DNA of 64,000 nucleotides from JAXMAZ01 sp046350115 (lineage in GTDB: Bacteria > Planctomycetota > Planctomycetia > Gemmatales > Gemmataceae), in assembly GCA_046350115.1 (NCBI GenBank), contig JAXMAZ010000005.1, positions 62,001 to 126,000 on the forward strand, given 5' to 3'. Positions 15,502-24,344 of this stretch are shown piece by piece; within the stretch, counting starts at the first letter, position 1, and each line of letters begins with the position of its first letter. Made by a program: the position numbers and the translations under genes. The notes under the pieces are model-generated. The model was not told where the DNA came from and ran no database searches. It was given only the letters and a program-made list of their open reading frames with translations.

Positions 15502-17106
15502 GTGACCCCGCCGACCCCCCTCCCGCCCGAGCACGCCCCCGACGCCGGCGTGCCCCTCACCCCGGTCGCCGGCCCGACGCCGCGGCGGTGGCCGGTCCGC
15601 ATTCTACTCGGTGCCCTGGCCCGAGTCCCGGCCGCCGTCACCCTGGCCGGGCTGATCGGGCTGCTGGCCTGGGGCCACGCGACCGAGTGGACGCTGCCCA
15701 AGTTCGCCGCCCTGACCGGCGAGGTCGAGCCGCCGGCCGAGAAGTGGTGCGAGGCCCACAACGTCCCGGACGCGGTGTGCGTCGAGTGCCACCCGGACCT
15801 GCTGCCGAAGCCGACGTACTACGGCTGGTGCCGGGAGGCCGGGGTCCACGAGTGCCCGCAGTGCCACCCGGACGTGGCCCAGCTCCCGACGCCGCCGGCC
15901 GTCACCCCGGCCGACAAGCAGCGGACGGCGGACGCCCTGGCGTTCGCCCCCCGGCCGGAGAACGTGAGCAAGTCCACCCTGCACCACCGCCGCATCCAGT
16001 TCGCTTCGGCCGAGGCGGCGGACCGGGCCGGGATCGCCGTCGAGCCGGTCGGCCGCGGGCCGGTGGCGGAGACGGCCGCCGGCCCCGGGGAGGTGACGTT
16101 CGACCCGACCCGGACCGCCCGGCTTTCCCCGCGGCTGCCCGGGACGGTGGCCCGGGTGTTCAAGGAGCTGGGCGACCGGGTGGCGACCGGCGAGGTGGTC
16201 GCACTGATCGACGCCCCGGAGGTCGGCCGGGCCAAAACCGACCTGCTGCTGGCCGTCAACCTGGCCCGGCTGAAAGCCGCCACCCTGAAGACGCTGACCG
16301 CCGGCGGGGTGGCCCCGGACCGGTCGGTCCGGGAGGCCGAGGCCCAACTGGCCGAGGCCCGCATCCGGGTGACGGCGGCCGAGCAGGCGCTGGCCAACCT
16401 GGGGCTGCGCGTCGCCGCCGCCGACCTGGCCGACGTGCCGGACGACAAGCTGGCCGACCGGGTGCGGACCCTCGGGCTGCCGCTCTCGACCGGCGGCCCG
16501 GGGTCCGGCAGCCTGTGGCCGCTGACCGCCCCGGTGCCCGGGGTGGTGGTCGCCCGGGAGGTGGTGGTCGGGGAGGCGGTGGACCCGGCCCGGGTGCTGT
16601 TCGTGGTCAGCGACCCGGCCCGGGTGTGGGTGACGCTCGGCCTGCGGGCCGAGGACGCCCGGGGGGTGAAGGCCGGCCAGAAGCTGACCTTCCGCCCGGA
16701 CGGGGACCGGCGGGAGCTGGCCGCGACGGTCGACTACATCGCCCCGGCGGCCGACCACAAGACCCGCACGGTCAAGGTGCGGGCGGCCGTGCCGGACGCC
16801 CCGGCCTGGCTGAAGGCGAACACCTTCGGCACCGGCACCGTGGTGCTGCGGGAGGCGCCGGACGCGGTCGTCGTCCCGGCCGACGCCGTCCAGCCGGTGC
16901 CGGACGGGCAGGTGGTGTTCGTCCGGGACAAGGACTACCTGACCAGCCCGTACAAGCTGTTCGACCCGCGGTTCGTCCGCACCGGCGCGGGCGACGGCAA
17001 GCACACCGAGATCATCGCCGGGCTGGCCCCCGGGGAGGTGGTGGTCGTCCAGGGGGCGGCCGCCCTGCGGGCCGAGCTGCTCCGCGGCTCCCTCGGCGAG
17101 GGGTGA
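15502..17106 (+). CDS. Heavy-metal efflux RND adaptor (CusB/CzcB-type membrane-fusion protein) with N-terminal Cys/His modules
   Basis: A 534-residue periplasmic adaptor linking an inner-membrane RND pump to an outer-membrane channel. The start is GTG 15502. One TM helix (about 36-56) is followed by two short metal-binding-like modules at about 75-125: WCEAHNVPDAVCVECHP and WCREAGVHECPQCHP. The classic adaptor parts come next. They are a lipoyl half-motif (RLSPRLPGTVARVFKELGDRV), a coiled-coil hairpin (about 235-320) and the second lipoyl half (PVPGVVVAREVVVGEAVDP). A beta-barrel (VWVTLGLRAEDA) and a membrane-proximal domain (VVVPADAVQPVPDG) complete it. The CxxCH strings could suggest haem c, but the module recurs in the lipoprotein at the end of the operon without the His, so metal capture is more likely. 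No outer-membrane factor gene is adjacent. Confidence 0.92.
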   Translation: MTPPTPLPPEHAPDAGVPLTPVAGPTPRRWPVRILLGALARVPAAVTLAGLIGLLAWGHATEWTLPKFAALTGEVEPPAEKWCEAHNVPDAVCVECHPDLLPKPTYYGWCREAGVHECPQCHPDVAQLPTPPAVTPADKQRTADALAFAPRPENVSKSTLHHRRIQFASAEAADRAGIAVEPVGRGPVAETAAGPGEVTFDPTRTARLSPRLPGTVARVFKELGDRVATGEVVALIDAPEVGRAKTDLLLAVNLARLKAATLKTLTAGGVAPDRSVREAEAQLAEARIRVTAAEQALANLGLRVAAADLADVPDDKLADRVRTLGLPLSTGGPGSGSLWPLTAPVPGVVVAREVVVGEAVDPARVLFVVSDPARVWVTLGLRAEDARGVKAGQKLTFRPDGDRRELAATVDYIAPAADHKTRTVKVRAAVPDAPAWLKANTFGTGTVVLREAPDAVVVPADAVQPVPDGQVVFVRDKDYLTSPYKLFDPRFVRTGAGDGKHTEIIAGLAPGEVVVVQGAAALRAELLRGSLGEG

Positions 17107-17147
17107 GGGTGCCACCACTAGCGGCCCGGTCGGGCCGCGTGTCTTTC

Positions 17148-17239
17148 GTAGGGCGGTGCCGACGCTTTGGGAGGCCCGCCGGTCCTGCAACGGCTTCCCG
17201 CCATTGACGGCGGGCCTCGAAGACTCGGCACCGCCCTAC
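17148..17239. repeat. REP pair, GTAGGGCGGTGCCGACG sub-family
   Basis: The left arm starts GTAGGGCGGTGCCGACG at 17148, and the right arm ends GGCACCGCCCTAC at 17239. It sits between the adaptor and pump genes of one operon, so it may form a hairpin inside the polycistronic mRNA and set their expression ratio. Confidence 0.82.
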
Positions 17240-17260
17240 ACCAATCCCCACCGCTCCCTC

Positions 17261-20200
17261 ATGCTCACCCGGGTCATCGACTTCTCGCTGCACAACCGCG
17301 GGCTGGTGCTGCTCCTGGTCCTCGGGGCGGCCGGGTTCGGCGGGTACGCGGTCGCCCACCTCGACCTGGACGCCTTCCCCGACGTGACCCCCGTCCAGGT
17401 GCAGATCAACACCGTCGCCCCATCGCTCGGCCCCGAAGAGGTCGAGACCCAGATCACCTTCCCGGTCGAGCAGGCGCTCGGCGGGCTGCCCCGGCTGACC
17501 GCCCTGCGGTCGGTGTCCAAGTTCGGGCTGTCCCAGGTGGTCGTCCTGTTCGAGGACGGCACCGACATCTACTTCGCCCGCCAGCAGGTGGCGGAGCGGA
17601 TGGGCACGGTGGTGCTGCCGGCCGGGGTCGGCCGACCGAAGCCGGGGCCGGTGTCCACCGGGCTGGGCGAGGTGTTCCACTACGTCGTCACCGCCGCCGA
17701 CACCGACCCGACCCTGGCCCGGACCACCCACGACTGGGTCATCCGCCCGGCCATGCGGACCGTCCCCGGGACGGCCGAGGTGAACTCCTGGGGCGGGTTC
17801 GAGAAGCAGTACCAGGTGCGGCTCGACCCGGCCCGGCTGCTCAAGTACGGCCTCACGTTCGACGACGTGGCCGCCGCCCTGGACAAGAACAACCGCACGG
17901 CCGGCGGCGGCACCCTGAGCCAGTCCGGCCAACTGCTGCTCGTCCAGGGGCTGGGCCGGACCGTCACCCTGGCCCAGATCGGGGACGTGGTGGTGAGTAC
18001 CACCGACGGGGTGCCGGTGCGGGTGCGGGACGTGGCCCAGGTGGAGGTCGGGCACGAGGTCCGCCGCGGGGCGGTGACGTTCGACGGCAAGGGGGAGGTG
18101 GTGCTCGGCCTCGGGTTCATGACCATGGGGGAGAACAGCCACAGCGTCACCTGGGACATGAAGCGGAAGCTGGCCGACGTGACCGCCACCCTGCCGCGGA
18201 ACGTGACCGTCACCCCGGTGTACGACCGGACCGAGCTGGTCGGCCACGTCATCCACACCGTCCGGAACAACCTGTTCGAGGGCGGGCTGATGGTGGTGGC
18301 GGTGCTGTTCGCCTTCCTCGGCAACCTGCGGGCGGCGGCCATCGTCGCCCTGGCCATCCCGCTGTCCATGCTGTTCGCGTTCACCGGCATGTGGCGGTTC
18401 GGCATCGCCGCCAGCCTGCTCAGCCTCGGGGCCATCGACTTCGGGCTGGTGGTCGATTCGAGCGTGGTGATGGTGGAGAACTGCGTCCGCCGGCTGGCCC
18501 ACGACCCGCCCGGAAGGACGAAGCTCGAGGTGATCCGGGACGCCGCCGCCGAGGTCCGCGCGCCGACCCTGTTCGGCGAACTCATCATCATGATCGTCTA
18601 CCTGCCGATCCTCACCCTGGAGGGAACGGAAGGGAAGATGTACCGGCCGATGGCCCTGACGGTCATCTTCGCGCTGGCCGGGTCGATGGTCCTGTCCATG
18701 ACCCTGATGCCGGTGCTGGCGAGCTGGCTGTTGCCCCGGCGGGTGAGCGAGCGGGAGCCGGTGCTGATGACCGTCGCCCTGGCGGTGTACGCCCCGGTGC
18801 TGCGGTTCGCCATGCGGTTCAAGGCGGCGGTGCTGCTGTTCGCCGCCGGCCTCTTGGTGTTCGCCTTCGGGCTGGTCGCCCCGAACCTCGGCACCGAGTT
18901 CACCCCGAAGCTGTCCGAGGGGGCGGTGAGCATCAACGTGGTCCGCCCGGCCGGCACCGACCTGGCCGAGACGGTCCGCCAGAACACCCTGATGGAGAAA
19001 GCGATCCTCAAGGAGTTCCCGGACGAGGTGGCCCACGTCTGGAGCCGGATCGGCACCGGGGACGTGGCCACCGACCCGATGGGGGTGGAGCTGACCGACA
19101 CGTACATCGTGCTGCACCCGCGGTCCCAGTGGAAGCAGGCCGGGACGCAGGACGAGCTGACCGAGAAGCTGGAGGCGCTGGTCCGCCAGTTCCCCGGGCT
19201 GAAGGCCGAGTTCTCCCAGCCGATCGAGATGCGGATCAACGAGATGGACACCGGCATCCGGGCCGAGGTCGGGGTGCTGATCTACGGGGACGAGTTCGAC
19301 ACCCTGCTCAAGAAGGCCGGCGAGGTGGAGAAGGCGCTCAAGGGCATCCCCGGGGTGGCCGACCTGCGGGTCGAGCAGATCACCGGCCAGCCGGTGCTGC
19401 AGGTGAAGGTGAAGCAGGACGAGGTGGCTCGGTACGGGCTGACCGCCCAGGCGGTGCTGCAGTTGGTCGAGTCGCTCGGCACCAAGCCGGTCGGGGAGGT
19501 GGTCGAGGGGCAGGTGCGGTTCCCGCTGGTGGTCCGCCTGCCGGACGCCTACCGGACGAACAAGGAGGCGGTCGAACGGCTGCTGGTGCCGACCCCGAAC
19601 GGGGAGCGGGTGCCGCTCGGCCGGCTGGCGACGGTCGAGGTGGTGGAGGGGCCGAGTACCATCACCCGGGAGTGGGGCCAGCGGCGGATCACCGTCACCT
19701 GCAACGTCCGCGGCCGGGACCTGGGGTCGTTCGTCGAGGAGGCCCGGCGGAAGGTGGCGGCCGAGGTGACGCTGCCGGCCGGCCGCTACCGGATCGACTG
19801 GGGCGGGCAGTACGAACACCTGATCCGGGCGCGGCAGCGGCTGCTGCTGGTGGTGCCGCTGGCGTTCGCCCTCATCTTCGGCCTGCTGTACGCCACTTAC
19901 CAGAGCTGGGCGGACGCGGTCCGGGTGTTCTCGGCGGTGCCGTTCGCCTGGGTCGGCGGGCTGATCGCCCTGTGGGTGCGGGGGCTGCCGTTCTCGGTGT
20001 CGGCCGCGGTCGGGTTCGTCGCCCTGAGCGGGGTGGCGGTGCTGGACGACATGATCCTGGTGTCGGCCGTCCGGAAGCTGCGGGCGGACGGGGTGCCGCT
20101 GGACGAGGCGGTCCGCCGGTCGGCCCTCGGCCGGCTGCGGCCGGTGCTCATGACGACGCTGGTGGCCAGCCTCGGGTTCGTGCCGATGGCCCTGTCCACC

Positions 20201-20359
20201 GGGATGGGGGCGGAGGTGCAGCGGCCGCTGGCGACGGTGGTGATCGGCGGCGTGATCGGGTCGTTCGTGATGTCGCTGTTGGTGCTGCGGGTGCTGTACC
20301 TGGTGTTCAGCCGGGCGACCGGCGGGGCGACGGCGGTTCCTTCCCAGGAGGGTGCGTGA
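17261..20359 (+). CDS. Heavy-metal efflux RND pump (CzcA/CusA family)
   Basis: A 1032-residue proton-driven inner-membrane exporter of the HME-RND family, normally trimeric. ATG 17261 gives the standard N terminus (RVIDFSLHNRGLVLLLV). It has the usual two repeats of one TM helix, a large periplasmic loop and further TM helices. The TM4 signature reads DFGLVVDSSVVMVEN. The D..D..E pattern is that of pumps for divalent cations (Co, Zn, Ni, Cd) rather than the Cu/Ag CusA type, so divalent export is the better guess. The periplasmic domains contain NSWGGFEKQYQV and GTEFTPKLSEGAV, both typical. It follows the adaptor across a REP pair and overlaps the lipoprotein start by one base, so all three genes form one operon. 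Confidence 0.95.
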   Translation: MLTRVIDFSLHNRGLVLLLVLGAAGFGGYAVAHLDLDAFPDVTPVQVQINTVAPSLGPEEVETQITFPVEQALGGLPRLTALRSVSKFGLSQVVVLFEDGTDIYFARQQVAERMGTVVLPAGVGRPKPGPVSTGLGEVFHYVVTAADTDPTLARTTHDWVIRPAMRTVPGTAEVNSWGGFEKQYQVRLDPARLLKYGLTFDDVAAALDKNNRTAGGGTLSQSGQLLLVQGLGRTVTLAQIGDVVVSTTDGVPVRVRDVAQVEVGHEVRRGAVTFDGKGEVVLGLGFMTMGENSHSVTWDMKRKLADVTATLPRNVTVTPVYDRTELVGHVIHTVRNNLFEGGLMVVAVLFAFLGNLRAAAIVALAIPLSMLFAFTGMWRFGIAASLLSLGAIDFGLVVDSSVVMVENCVRRLAHDPPGRTKLEVIRDAAAEVRAPTLFGELIIMIVYLPILTLEGTEGKMYRPMALTVIFALAGSMVLSMTLMPVLASWLLPRRVSEREPVLMTVALAVYAPVLRFAMRFKAAVLLFAAGLLVFAFGLVAPNLGTEFTPKLSEGAVSINVVRPAGTDLAETVRQNTLMEKAILKEFPDEVAHVWSRIGTGDVATDPMGVELTDTYIVLHPRSQWKQAGTQDELTEKLEALVRQFPGLKAEFSQPIEMRINEMDTGIRAEVGVLIYGDEFDTLLKKAGEVEKALKGIPGVADLRVEQITGQPVLQVKVKQDEVARYGLTAQAVLQLVESLGTKPVGEVVEGQVRFPLVVRLPDAYRTNKEAVERLLVPTPNGERVPLGRLATVEVVEGPSTITREWGQRRITVTCNVRGRDLGSFVEEARRKVAAEVTLPAGRYRIDWGGQYEHLIRARQRLLLVVPLAFALIFGLLYATYQSWADAVRVFSAVPFAWVGGLIALWVRGLPFSVSAAVGFVALSGVAVLDDMILVSAVRKLRADGVPLDEAVRRSALGRLRPVLMTTLVASLGFVPMALSTGMGAEVQRPLATVVIGGVIGSFVMSLLVLRVLYLVFSRATGGATAVPSQEGA

Positions 20360-20694
20360 TGCGGGTGATGGCAGGACTGTTCGCCGTGGCCGGCGGGCTG
20401 GCGCTGGTCGGGTGCGGGGCGGGGTCGTCGTCGGCCCCGGCGGCGAAGACGGCCCCGACCGAGAAGGCCGACGCCCACAGCGGCTGGTGGTGCGACGAAC
20501 ACGGCATCCCGGAGGCCGAGTGCAGCATGTGTTCGGCCAAGGTGGAGAAGGCGTGCAAGGCGAAGGGGGACTGGTGCGACCAGCACGCCCGGGCCAAGAG
20601 TCAGTGCTTCAAGTGCGACCCGGCACTGAAAGAGAAGTTCGCCGCCAAGTACCGGGCGAAGTACGGCAAGGAGCCGCCGCCGGTGGAGGAGTGA
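20359..20694 (+). CDS. Small metal-binding-type lipoprotein of the RND operon
   Basis: A 111-residue lipoprotein; its ATG overlaps the pump stop codon (TGATG). The signal peptide ends GLALVGC, a good lipobox. The mature part carries two modules of the pattern W-C-D-x-H-...-C-x-x-C: WWCDEHGIPEAECSMCSAKV and DWCDQHARAKSQCFKCDPAL. Both resemble the pair near the N terminus of the adaptor gene. A Lys/Tyr-rich tail (KFAAKYRAKYGKEPPP) follows. The likely role is binding or delivering the exported metal in the periplasm. This is inferred from the residues and the operon; no characterised homologue is recognised. Confidence 0.82.
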   Translation: MRVMAGLFAVAGGLALVGCGAGSSSAPAAKTAPTEKADAHSGWWCDEHGIPEAECSMCSAKVEKACKAKGDWCDQHARAKSQCFKCDPALKEKFAAKYRAKYGKEPPPVEE

Positions 20695-20765
20695 CAGCCC
20701 CGTGTAGCGGCGGCGTACCACGCGGCCATGCGGGTGGTGGCCGAGGCCGCCCCGCTAACCCCTAG

Positions 20766-21815
20766 TTACTTGCCCGCCAGCCCGAAGTCGGCCGGCAGTC
20801 GCCGCCAGCCGCTGTGGATGTGGTTGCCCGGGTTGCCGGCGCTGTCCGCCTGCACGTTCAGGAACTCGACCACCACCGTCGGCCCGTGCAACCGGTACGT
20901 GTACGGCTTGCCCTTCTTGTCCTCCTCCACGCAGTACGCGAACCGGACGTTCTCGACGCCGGCGTCTTTTACCCGGTTCAGCTCGCCGGCGGCCACCTCG
21001 GGCGGCATCCGGTTGGCGTAGGCGGCCAGCAGCTTCCAGACGGTCGCCTTCTGCTCCTCGTTCAGCTTGCTCACCGGCACCCCGACCGGCTCCCCGATGC
21101 CGGCCGACTTGCGGTTCTCCTTGATCTCGGAAAGTTGCTTCGGCTGCTTGGCCTGCTCCCGCTGCTCCGGGGTCAGGGAGGCGATCAGTTCCTTCGCCAG
21201 GTCTTCGATCTCCGGCAGGGTGCGAAGCCCCTTCCGCGGCCCCTGCCGGACCTCGGCCGGGTTCGCCCCGAACACCACCGGACTCGCCGCCACCACCCGC
21301 CCTTTCTCCAGCGTGACGTTCACCGACAGGTGGTGCCCCTCGACCCGCCAGCCCCAGGTGCCGGTGGCCGACGGCTCGCCGAACACGCTGACGAAGTACC
21401 AGTTCGGGTTGCGGACCATCGCCCCCTTGGCCCCTTCCAGATCGGCCAGGAGCGACTCCAGGCTCATGATGGTGCTGGCCTGCTCGTACCCCTTGCCGCT
21501 CAGCCCGGCCCGCACCAGGTCCATCGCCGCCGCCTTCTGGTCGGCGGACAGCTCTTCCAGCCGGACGCCCTTGCGGGTCGGGTTCTTCTGCTTGTCCTGC
21601 TGCGGGGTGAAGAACCAGGTCGTCCGGGCCGGGTCGTCGTACCCGAAGGCGGCCTTCGCCTTCTGCTCCGGCGACAGGGTGGCGAGGAACTTGTTGGCGG
21701 CGTCGGCCATCTTGGCCCCGGCCGGCGGCGCCTGGGTGGCGACGACGGCGGCGGACGCCAGGGCGGCCCCGGTGAGGACGGCCAGGGAGAGGCGGAGGAG
21801 CGGCGAGCGGGTCAT
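20766..21815 (-). CDS. Secreted DUF3500 protein
   Basis: A 349-residue exported protein of the DUF3500 family. ATG 21815 gives a normal signal peptide (SPLLRLSLAVLTGAALASAA); the frame extends a few codons upstream but without a better start. Family features are AANKFLATLSPEQKAKAAFGYDD, WFFTPQQ, KGVRLEELSADQKAAAM and the C-terminal RLHGPTVVVEFLN with NHIHSGWR. It occurs widely in planctomycetes as a probable envelope protein of unknown activity. The first 30 codons and about 60 bases of upstream DNA are duplicated, in decayed form, at 49638-49800. It is convergent with the metal-efflux operon. Confidence 0.9.
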   Translation of the reverse strand: MTRSPLLRLSLAVLTGAALASAAVVATQAPPAGAKMADAANKFLATLSPEQKAKAAFGYDDPARTTWFFTPQQDKQKNPTRKGVRLEELSADQKAAAMDLVRAGLSGKGYEQASTIMSLESLLADLEGAKGAMVRNPNWYFVSVFGEPSATGTWGWRVEGHHLSVNVTLEKGRVVAASPVVFGANPAEVRQGPRKGLRTLPEIEDLAKELIASLTPEQREQAKQPKQLSEIKENRKSAGIGEPVGVPVSKLNEEQKATVWKLLAAYANRMPPEVAAGELNRVKDAGVENVRFAYCVEEDKKGKPYTYRLHGPTVVVEFLNVQADSAGNPGNHIHSGWRRLPADFGLAGK

Positions 21816-21849
21816 CGGGACAGGCTCCGGCGGGGAGGGCACCGGAGCT

Positions 21850-21855
21850 AGGGTA
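21850..21855 (-). promoter_or_regulatory. Candidate -10 element of the DUF3500 gene
   Basis: TACCCT on the minus strand lies 34 bases before the start codon. The same element at the same distance is kept upstream of the decayed copy (49768-49773), which supports a promoter role. Confidence 0.4.
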
Positions 21856-21907
21856 AGCCGACGGCGGGCGGGGGGGAATGGGAATAATCGTTGGGCGGGC
21901 GGGTGAA

Positions 21908-22047
21908 ACCTAACCCCCCGGCCCCTTCCCTACGTGGGAGGGGGGAGCAAAGGGGATGTACGTCCGGGCGATGGGTGACGGGCTTAACCGAAGCCACGGT
22001 CCGGGCGCTCAACCCGCTTGCCCCCCTCTCCGCTTCGGGGAGGGGTG
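21908..22047. repeat. Inverted C-rich repeat, CCCCTCCCCGAAGCGGAGAGG family
   Basis: Two copies in opposite orientation: CCCCCCGGCCCCTTCCC to GGGAGGGGGGAGCAAAG at about 21911-21952, and CGCTTGCCCCCCTCTCCGC to GGGGAGGGG near 22013-22047. Related single copies are at 49550-49590 and 59456-59492. It occupies most of the gap between DUF3500 and pepF. Confidence 0.6.
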
Positions 22048-22063
22048 AAACGCCCCCACGCCC

Positions 22064-22069
22064 TACAAT
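22064..22069 (+). promoter_or_regulatory. Candidate -10 element of pepF
   Basis: TACAAT lies 30 bases before the ATG of pepF in otherwise GC-rich DNA. No convincing -35 was found. Confidence 0.35.
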
Positions 22070-22099
22070 TCCCGGACACCCTCCGCCAAGGATCCCCGC

Positions 22100-23908
22100 A
22101 TGTCCGCCGTCCCCGACCGCCTGCCGACCCGCTCGGAAGTGCCCGCCGCCGACACCTGGGACCTGTCCGCCCTGTTCCCGGACGACGCCGGCTGGGAGCA
22201 GGCGTTCGCCGAGTGGGAGGCGATGGTCCCCGGGTACTCGGCCTACCGCGGCACCCTCGGCGACAGCCCCGCCGCCCTGCTCGCCGGGCTGGAGTTCGAC
22301 CTGAAGGTGGAACGGCTCGGCGACCGGGTCGGGACGTACACGTTCCTCAAGACCACCGAGGACGTGGCCAACTCGGCGTACCAGGGGATGAAGGCCCGCT
22401 ACCTCGGGGCGGCGGCCAAGGCGGCCGAGGCCAGCAGCTACATGCGGCCGGAGATCCTGGCCATCCCCGACGACCGGATGCGGGCGCTCCTCGCGGCGCC
22501 GGAGCTGGCCCCGCACAAGCTCGCCCTGGAACGGCTACTGCGGTACAAGCCGCACACCTTGAGCGAAAAGGAAGAACGCCTGCTGGCCATGCAGACGGAG
22601 ACGGCCCAGACCGCCCGCACGGTGTTCGACCAACTGCTCGACGCCGACCTGAAGTTCGGCACCATCGAGATCGAGCCGGGGCGGACGGTCGAGCTGTCCC
22701 ACGGCATGTACAGCGTCTGCCTGGAGCACCCGGACCGGGCGGTGCGGAGGCAGGCGTTCCACCAGTACTACGCCGAGTTCACCGACCACGCCCACACCCT
22801 GGCCGCCACCCTGGCCGGCAGCGTCAAGCAGGACGTGTACGCCGCCCGGGTGCGGAACTTCCCGTCGGCGCGGGCGGCGGCCCTGTTCCCGGACGTGGTG
22901 CCGGAGAGCGTGTACGACAACCTGGTGGCCGCGGTGCGGGACCACCTGCCGGCCGTCCACAAGTATTACCAGGTCCGCCGGCGGGCGATGAAGCTGGACG
23001 CCATCCACTTCTACGACGTGTACGTGCCGATCCTCAGCGACCTGCAGAAGAAGACCACCTGGGACGAGGCCGTCGAGGCGGTGATTGAGAGCCTACGACC
23101 GCTCGGGGCCGGGTACGGGGACGCGCTGGCCGCCGGGCTGCGGGGCCGGTGGTGCGACCGGTACGAGAACAAGGGGAAGCACAGCGGGGCGTTCAGCAGC
23201 GGGTGCTACGACTCCGACCCGTACATCCTGATGAACTACAAGCCGGACGTATACGACCACGTGTTCACCCTGGCCCACGAGGCCGGGCACTCGATGCACA
23301 GCCACCTGTCCAAGCACGCCCAGCCGTACCAGTACAGCAGCTACACCATCTTCGTCGCCGAGGTGGCCAGCACGTTCAACGAGCAGTTCCTGATGCGGCA
23401 CCTGCTGGCCAACGCCAGGGACGACCGGGAGCGGGCGTACCTGCTCAACCGCGAGATCGACGACATCCGCAAGACGATCGTCCGCCAGACCATGTTCGCC
23501 GAGTTCGAGCGGGTGACGCACAGCCTGGCGGAGAAGAACGAGCCGCTGACGCTGGACCGGCTGAAGGCCGAGTACCGGTCGCTCCTGGAGGCGTACTTCG
23601 GGCCGGACTTCGCGCTGGACGACGAACTGTCGCTGGAGTGCCTGCGGATCCCGCACTTCTACCGGGCGTTCTACGTGTACAAGTACGCGACCGGGCTGAG
23701 CGCCGCCATCGCCCTGGCCGACCGGGTGGCCGGCGGCGGGAAGGCGGAGCTGGATGCGTACCTCGGCTTCCTGAAGGGCGGCTGCTCGAAAGACCCGCTC
23801 GACCTGCTGCGGGGGGCCGGGGTGGACATGGAGCGGCCCGAACCGGTGGCCGCCGCGCTGGACCGGTTCGGCCGGCTGGTGGACGAGCTGGACCGCGTCC
23901 TCGGCTGA
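22100..23908 (+). CDS. pepF: M3-family oligoendopeptidase F
   Basis: A 602-residue cytoplasmic zinc endopeptidase that cuts short peptides. The catalytic HExxH is HEAGH (393-397), followed about 25 residues on by the third zinc ligand region FVAEVASTFNEQFL. The N-terminal region (WDLSALFPDD, WEAMVPGY, LEFDLKVERLGDRVGTYTFLKTTED) is typical of the PepF branch, as are HLSKHAQPYQYSSYT and the C-terminal YKYATGLSAAIALADRV. The length is normal for the family and no residue is missing. It is preceded by a TACAAT -10-like hexamer and a GC-rich repeat, and followed by a strong hairpin. Confidence 0.95.
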   Translation: MSAVPDRLPTRSEVPAADTWDLSALFPDDAGWEQAFAEWEAMVPGYSAYRGTLGDSPAALLAGLEFDLKVERLGDRVGTYTFLKTTEDVANSAYQGMKARYLGAAAKAAEASSYMRPEILAIPDDRMRALLAAPELAPHKLALERLLRYKPHTLSEKEERLLAMQTETAQTARTVFDQLLDADLKFGTIEIEPGRTVELSHGMYSVCLEHPDRAVRRQAFHQYYAEFTDHAHTLAATLAGSVKQDVYAARVRNFPSARAAALFPDVVPESVYDNLVAAVRDHLPAVHKYYQVRRRAMKLDAIHFYDVYVPILSDLQKKTTWDEAVEAVIESLRPLGAGYGDALAAGLRGRWCDRYENKGKHSGAFSSGCYDSDPYILMNYKPDVYDHVFTLAHEAGHSMHSHLSKHAQPYQYSSYTIFVAEVASTFNEQFLMRHLLANARDDRERAYLLNREIDDIRKTIVRQTMFAEFERVTHSLAEKNEPLTLDRLKAEYRSLLEAYFGPDFALDDELSLECLRIPHFYRAFYVYKYATGLSAAIALADRVAGGGKAELDAYLGFLKGGCSKDPLDLLRGAGVDMERPEPVAAALDRFGRLVDELDRVLG

Positions 23909-23987
23909 CCGACGCCGCGCGGCTGGCCGCCTCTTCCTTCGGAACCCGGCCTCCCCGCCCCATTCCGGCGGGGTGCCGGGCCGGGGC

Positions 23988-24025
23988 GGCCCGCCGGCGA
24001 CCGCGTCGACGGTCGCCGGCGGGCC
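23988..24025 (+). terminator. Strong hairpin after pepF
   Basis: A perfect 16-bp GC-rich stem (23988-24003 with 24010-24025) has a six-base CGTCGA loop and is followed by GGGGTCTGGTATTTC. It lies between pepF and the convergent small-ORF pair and could serve both strands. Confidence 0.55.
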
Positions 24026-24070
24026 GGGGTCTGGTATTTCAACAGCCGACGCGCGGCTGAGAGGGGGAAG

Positions 24071-24199
24071 TCAGAACGGCCGGCCGGGGCAGCCGGGCAG
24101 CACGAAGGCCAGCCCGAGCGCCACCAGGGCCGTCAGGATGGCGACCGCCGGCCACGGCATCCGGGACCGGTCGGTCGGTGGGAGCGGGTCGGTACTCAT
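24071..24199 (-). CDS. Tiny single-pass membrane protein (42 aa)
   Basis: A short frame from ATG 24199 to TGA 24071-24073. It is acidic and polar at the N terminus (MSTDPLPPTDRSR) and then has one hydrophobic helix (AVAILTALVALGLAFVL), ending PGCPGRPF. It starts 13 bases after the stop of a second tiny frame with the same architecture, which makes a chance ORF less likely. Each has a soluble head of about 15 residues, one TM helix and a Cys close to the C terminus. The function is unknown. Confidence 0.5.
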   Translation of the reverse strand: MSTDPLPPTDRSRMPWPAVAILTALVALGLAFVLPGCPGRPF

Positions 24200-24212
24200 C
24201 CCCGCCTCCCGG

Positions 24213-24344
24213 TTACCACTTGGTGCAGCCGCCGAACAGCAGGGCCAGCAGGATGATCGGCAGCGGCAGCCCGAGCAGCCAGGCGGCCAGCCCCCAGCTC
24301 ACCTTCCCAAACCGCGTCTGTTCCGGGTGCTCGTTCGTGTTCAT
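24213..24344 (-). CDS. Tiny membrane protein (43 aa) ending GGCTKW
   Basis: A frame from ATG 24344 to TAA 24213-24215. The polar start MNTNEHPEQTRFGK is followed by a long hydrophobic stretch (LAAWLLGLPLPIILLALLF) and the end GGCTKW. It is first of a two-gene unit with the 42-residue frame downstream. The 220 bases up to the divergent BON gene would hold its promoter. I recognise no family. Confidence 0.5.
   Translation of the reverse strand: MNTNEHPEQTRFGKVSWGLAAWLLGLPLPIILLALLFGGCTKW

Noticed and set aside
15760..15880. Cytochrome c haem sites (two CxxCH strings) in the RND adaptor
   Set aside because: The strings are part of a W-C-x-x-H-C-x-x-C module repeated in the operon lipoprotein without the final His, and there is no haem-domain context. 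Metal binding fits better.
17012..19819. A 935-residue open frame antisense to the RND pump, and similar long frames opposite metK, rplC and the kinases
   Set aside because: Low-complexity His/Arg/Gly/Pro translations with no motifs, opposite clear genes. They come from strong third-position GC bias.
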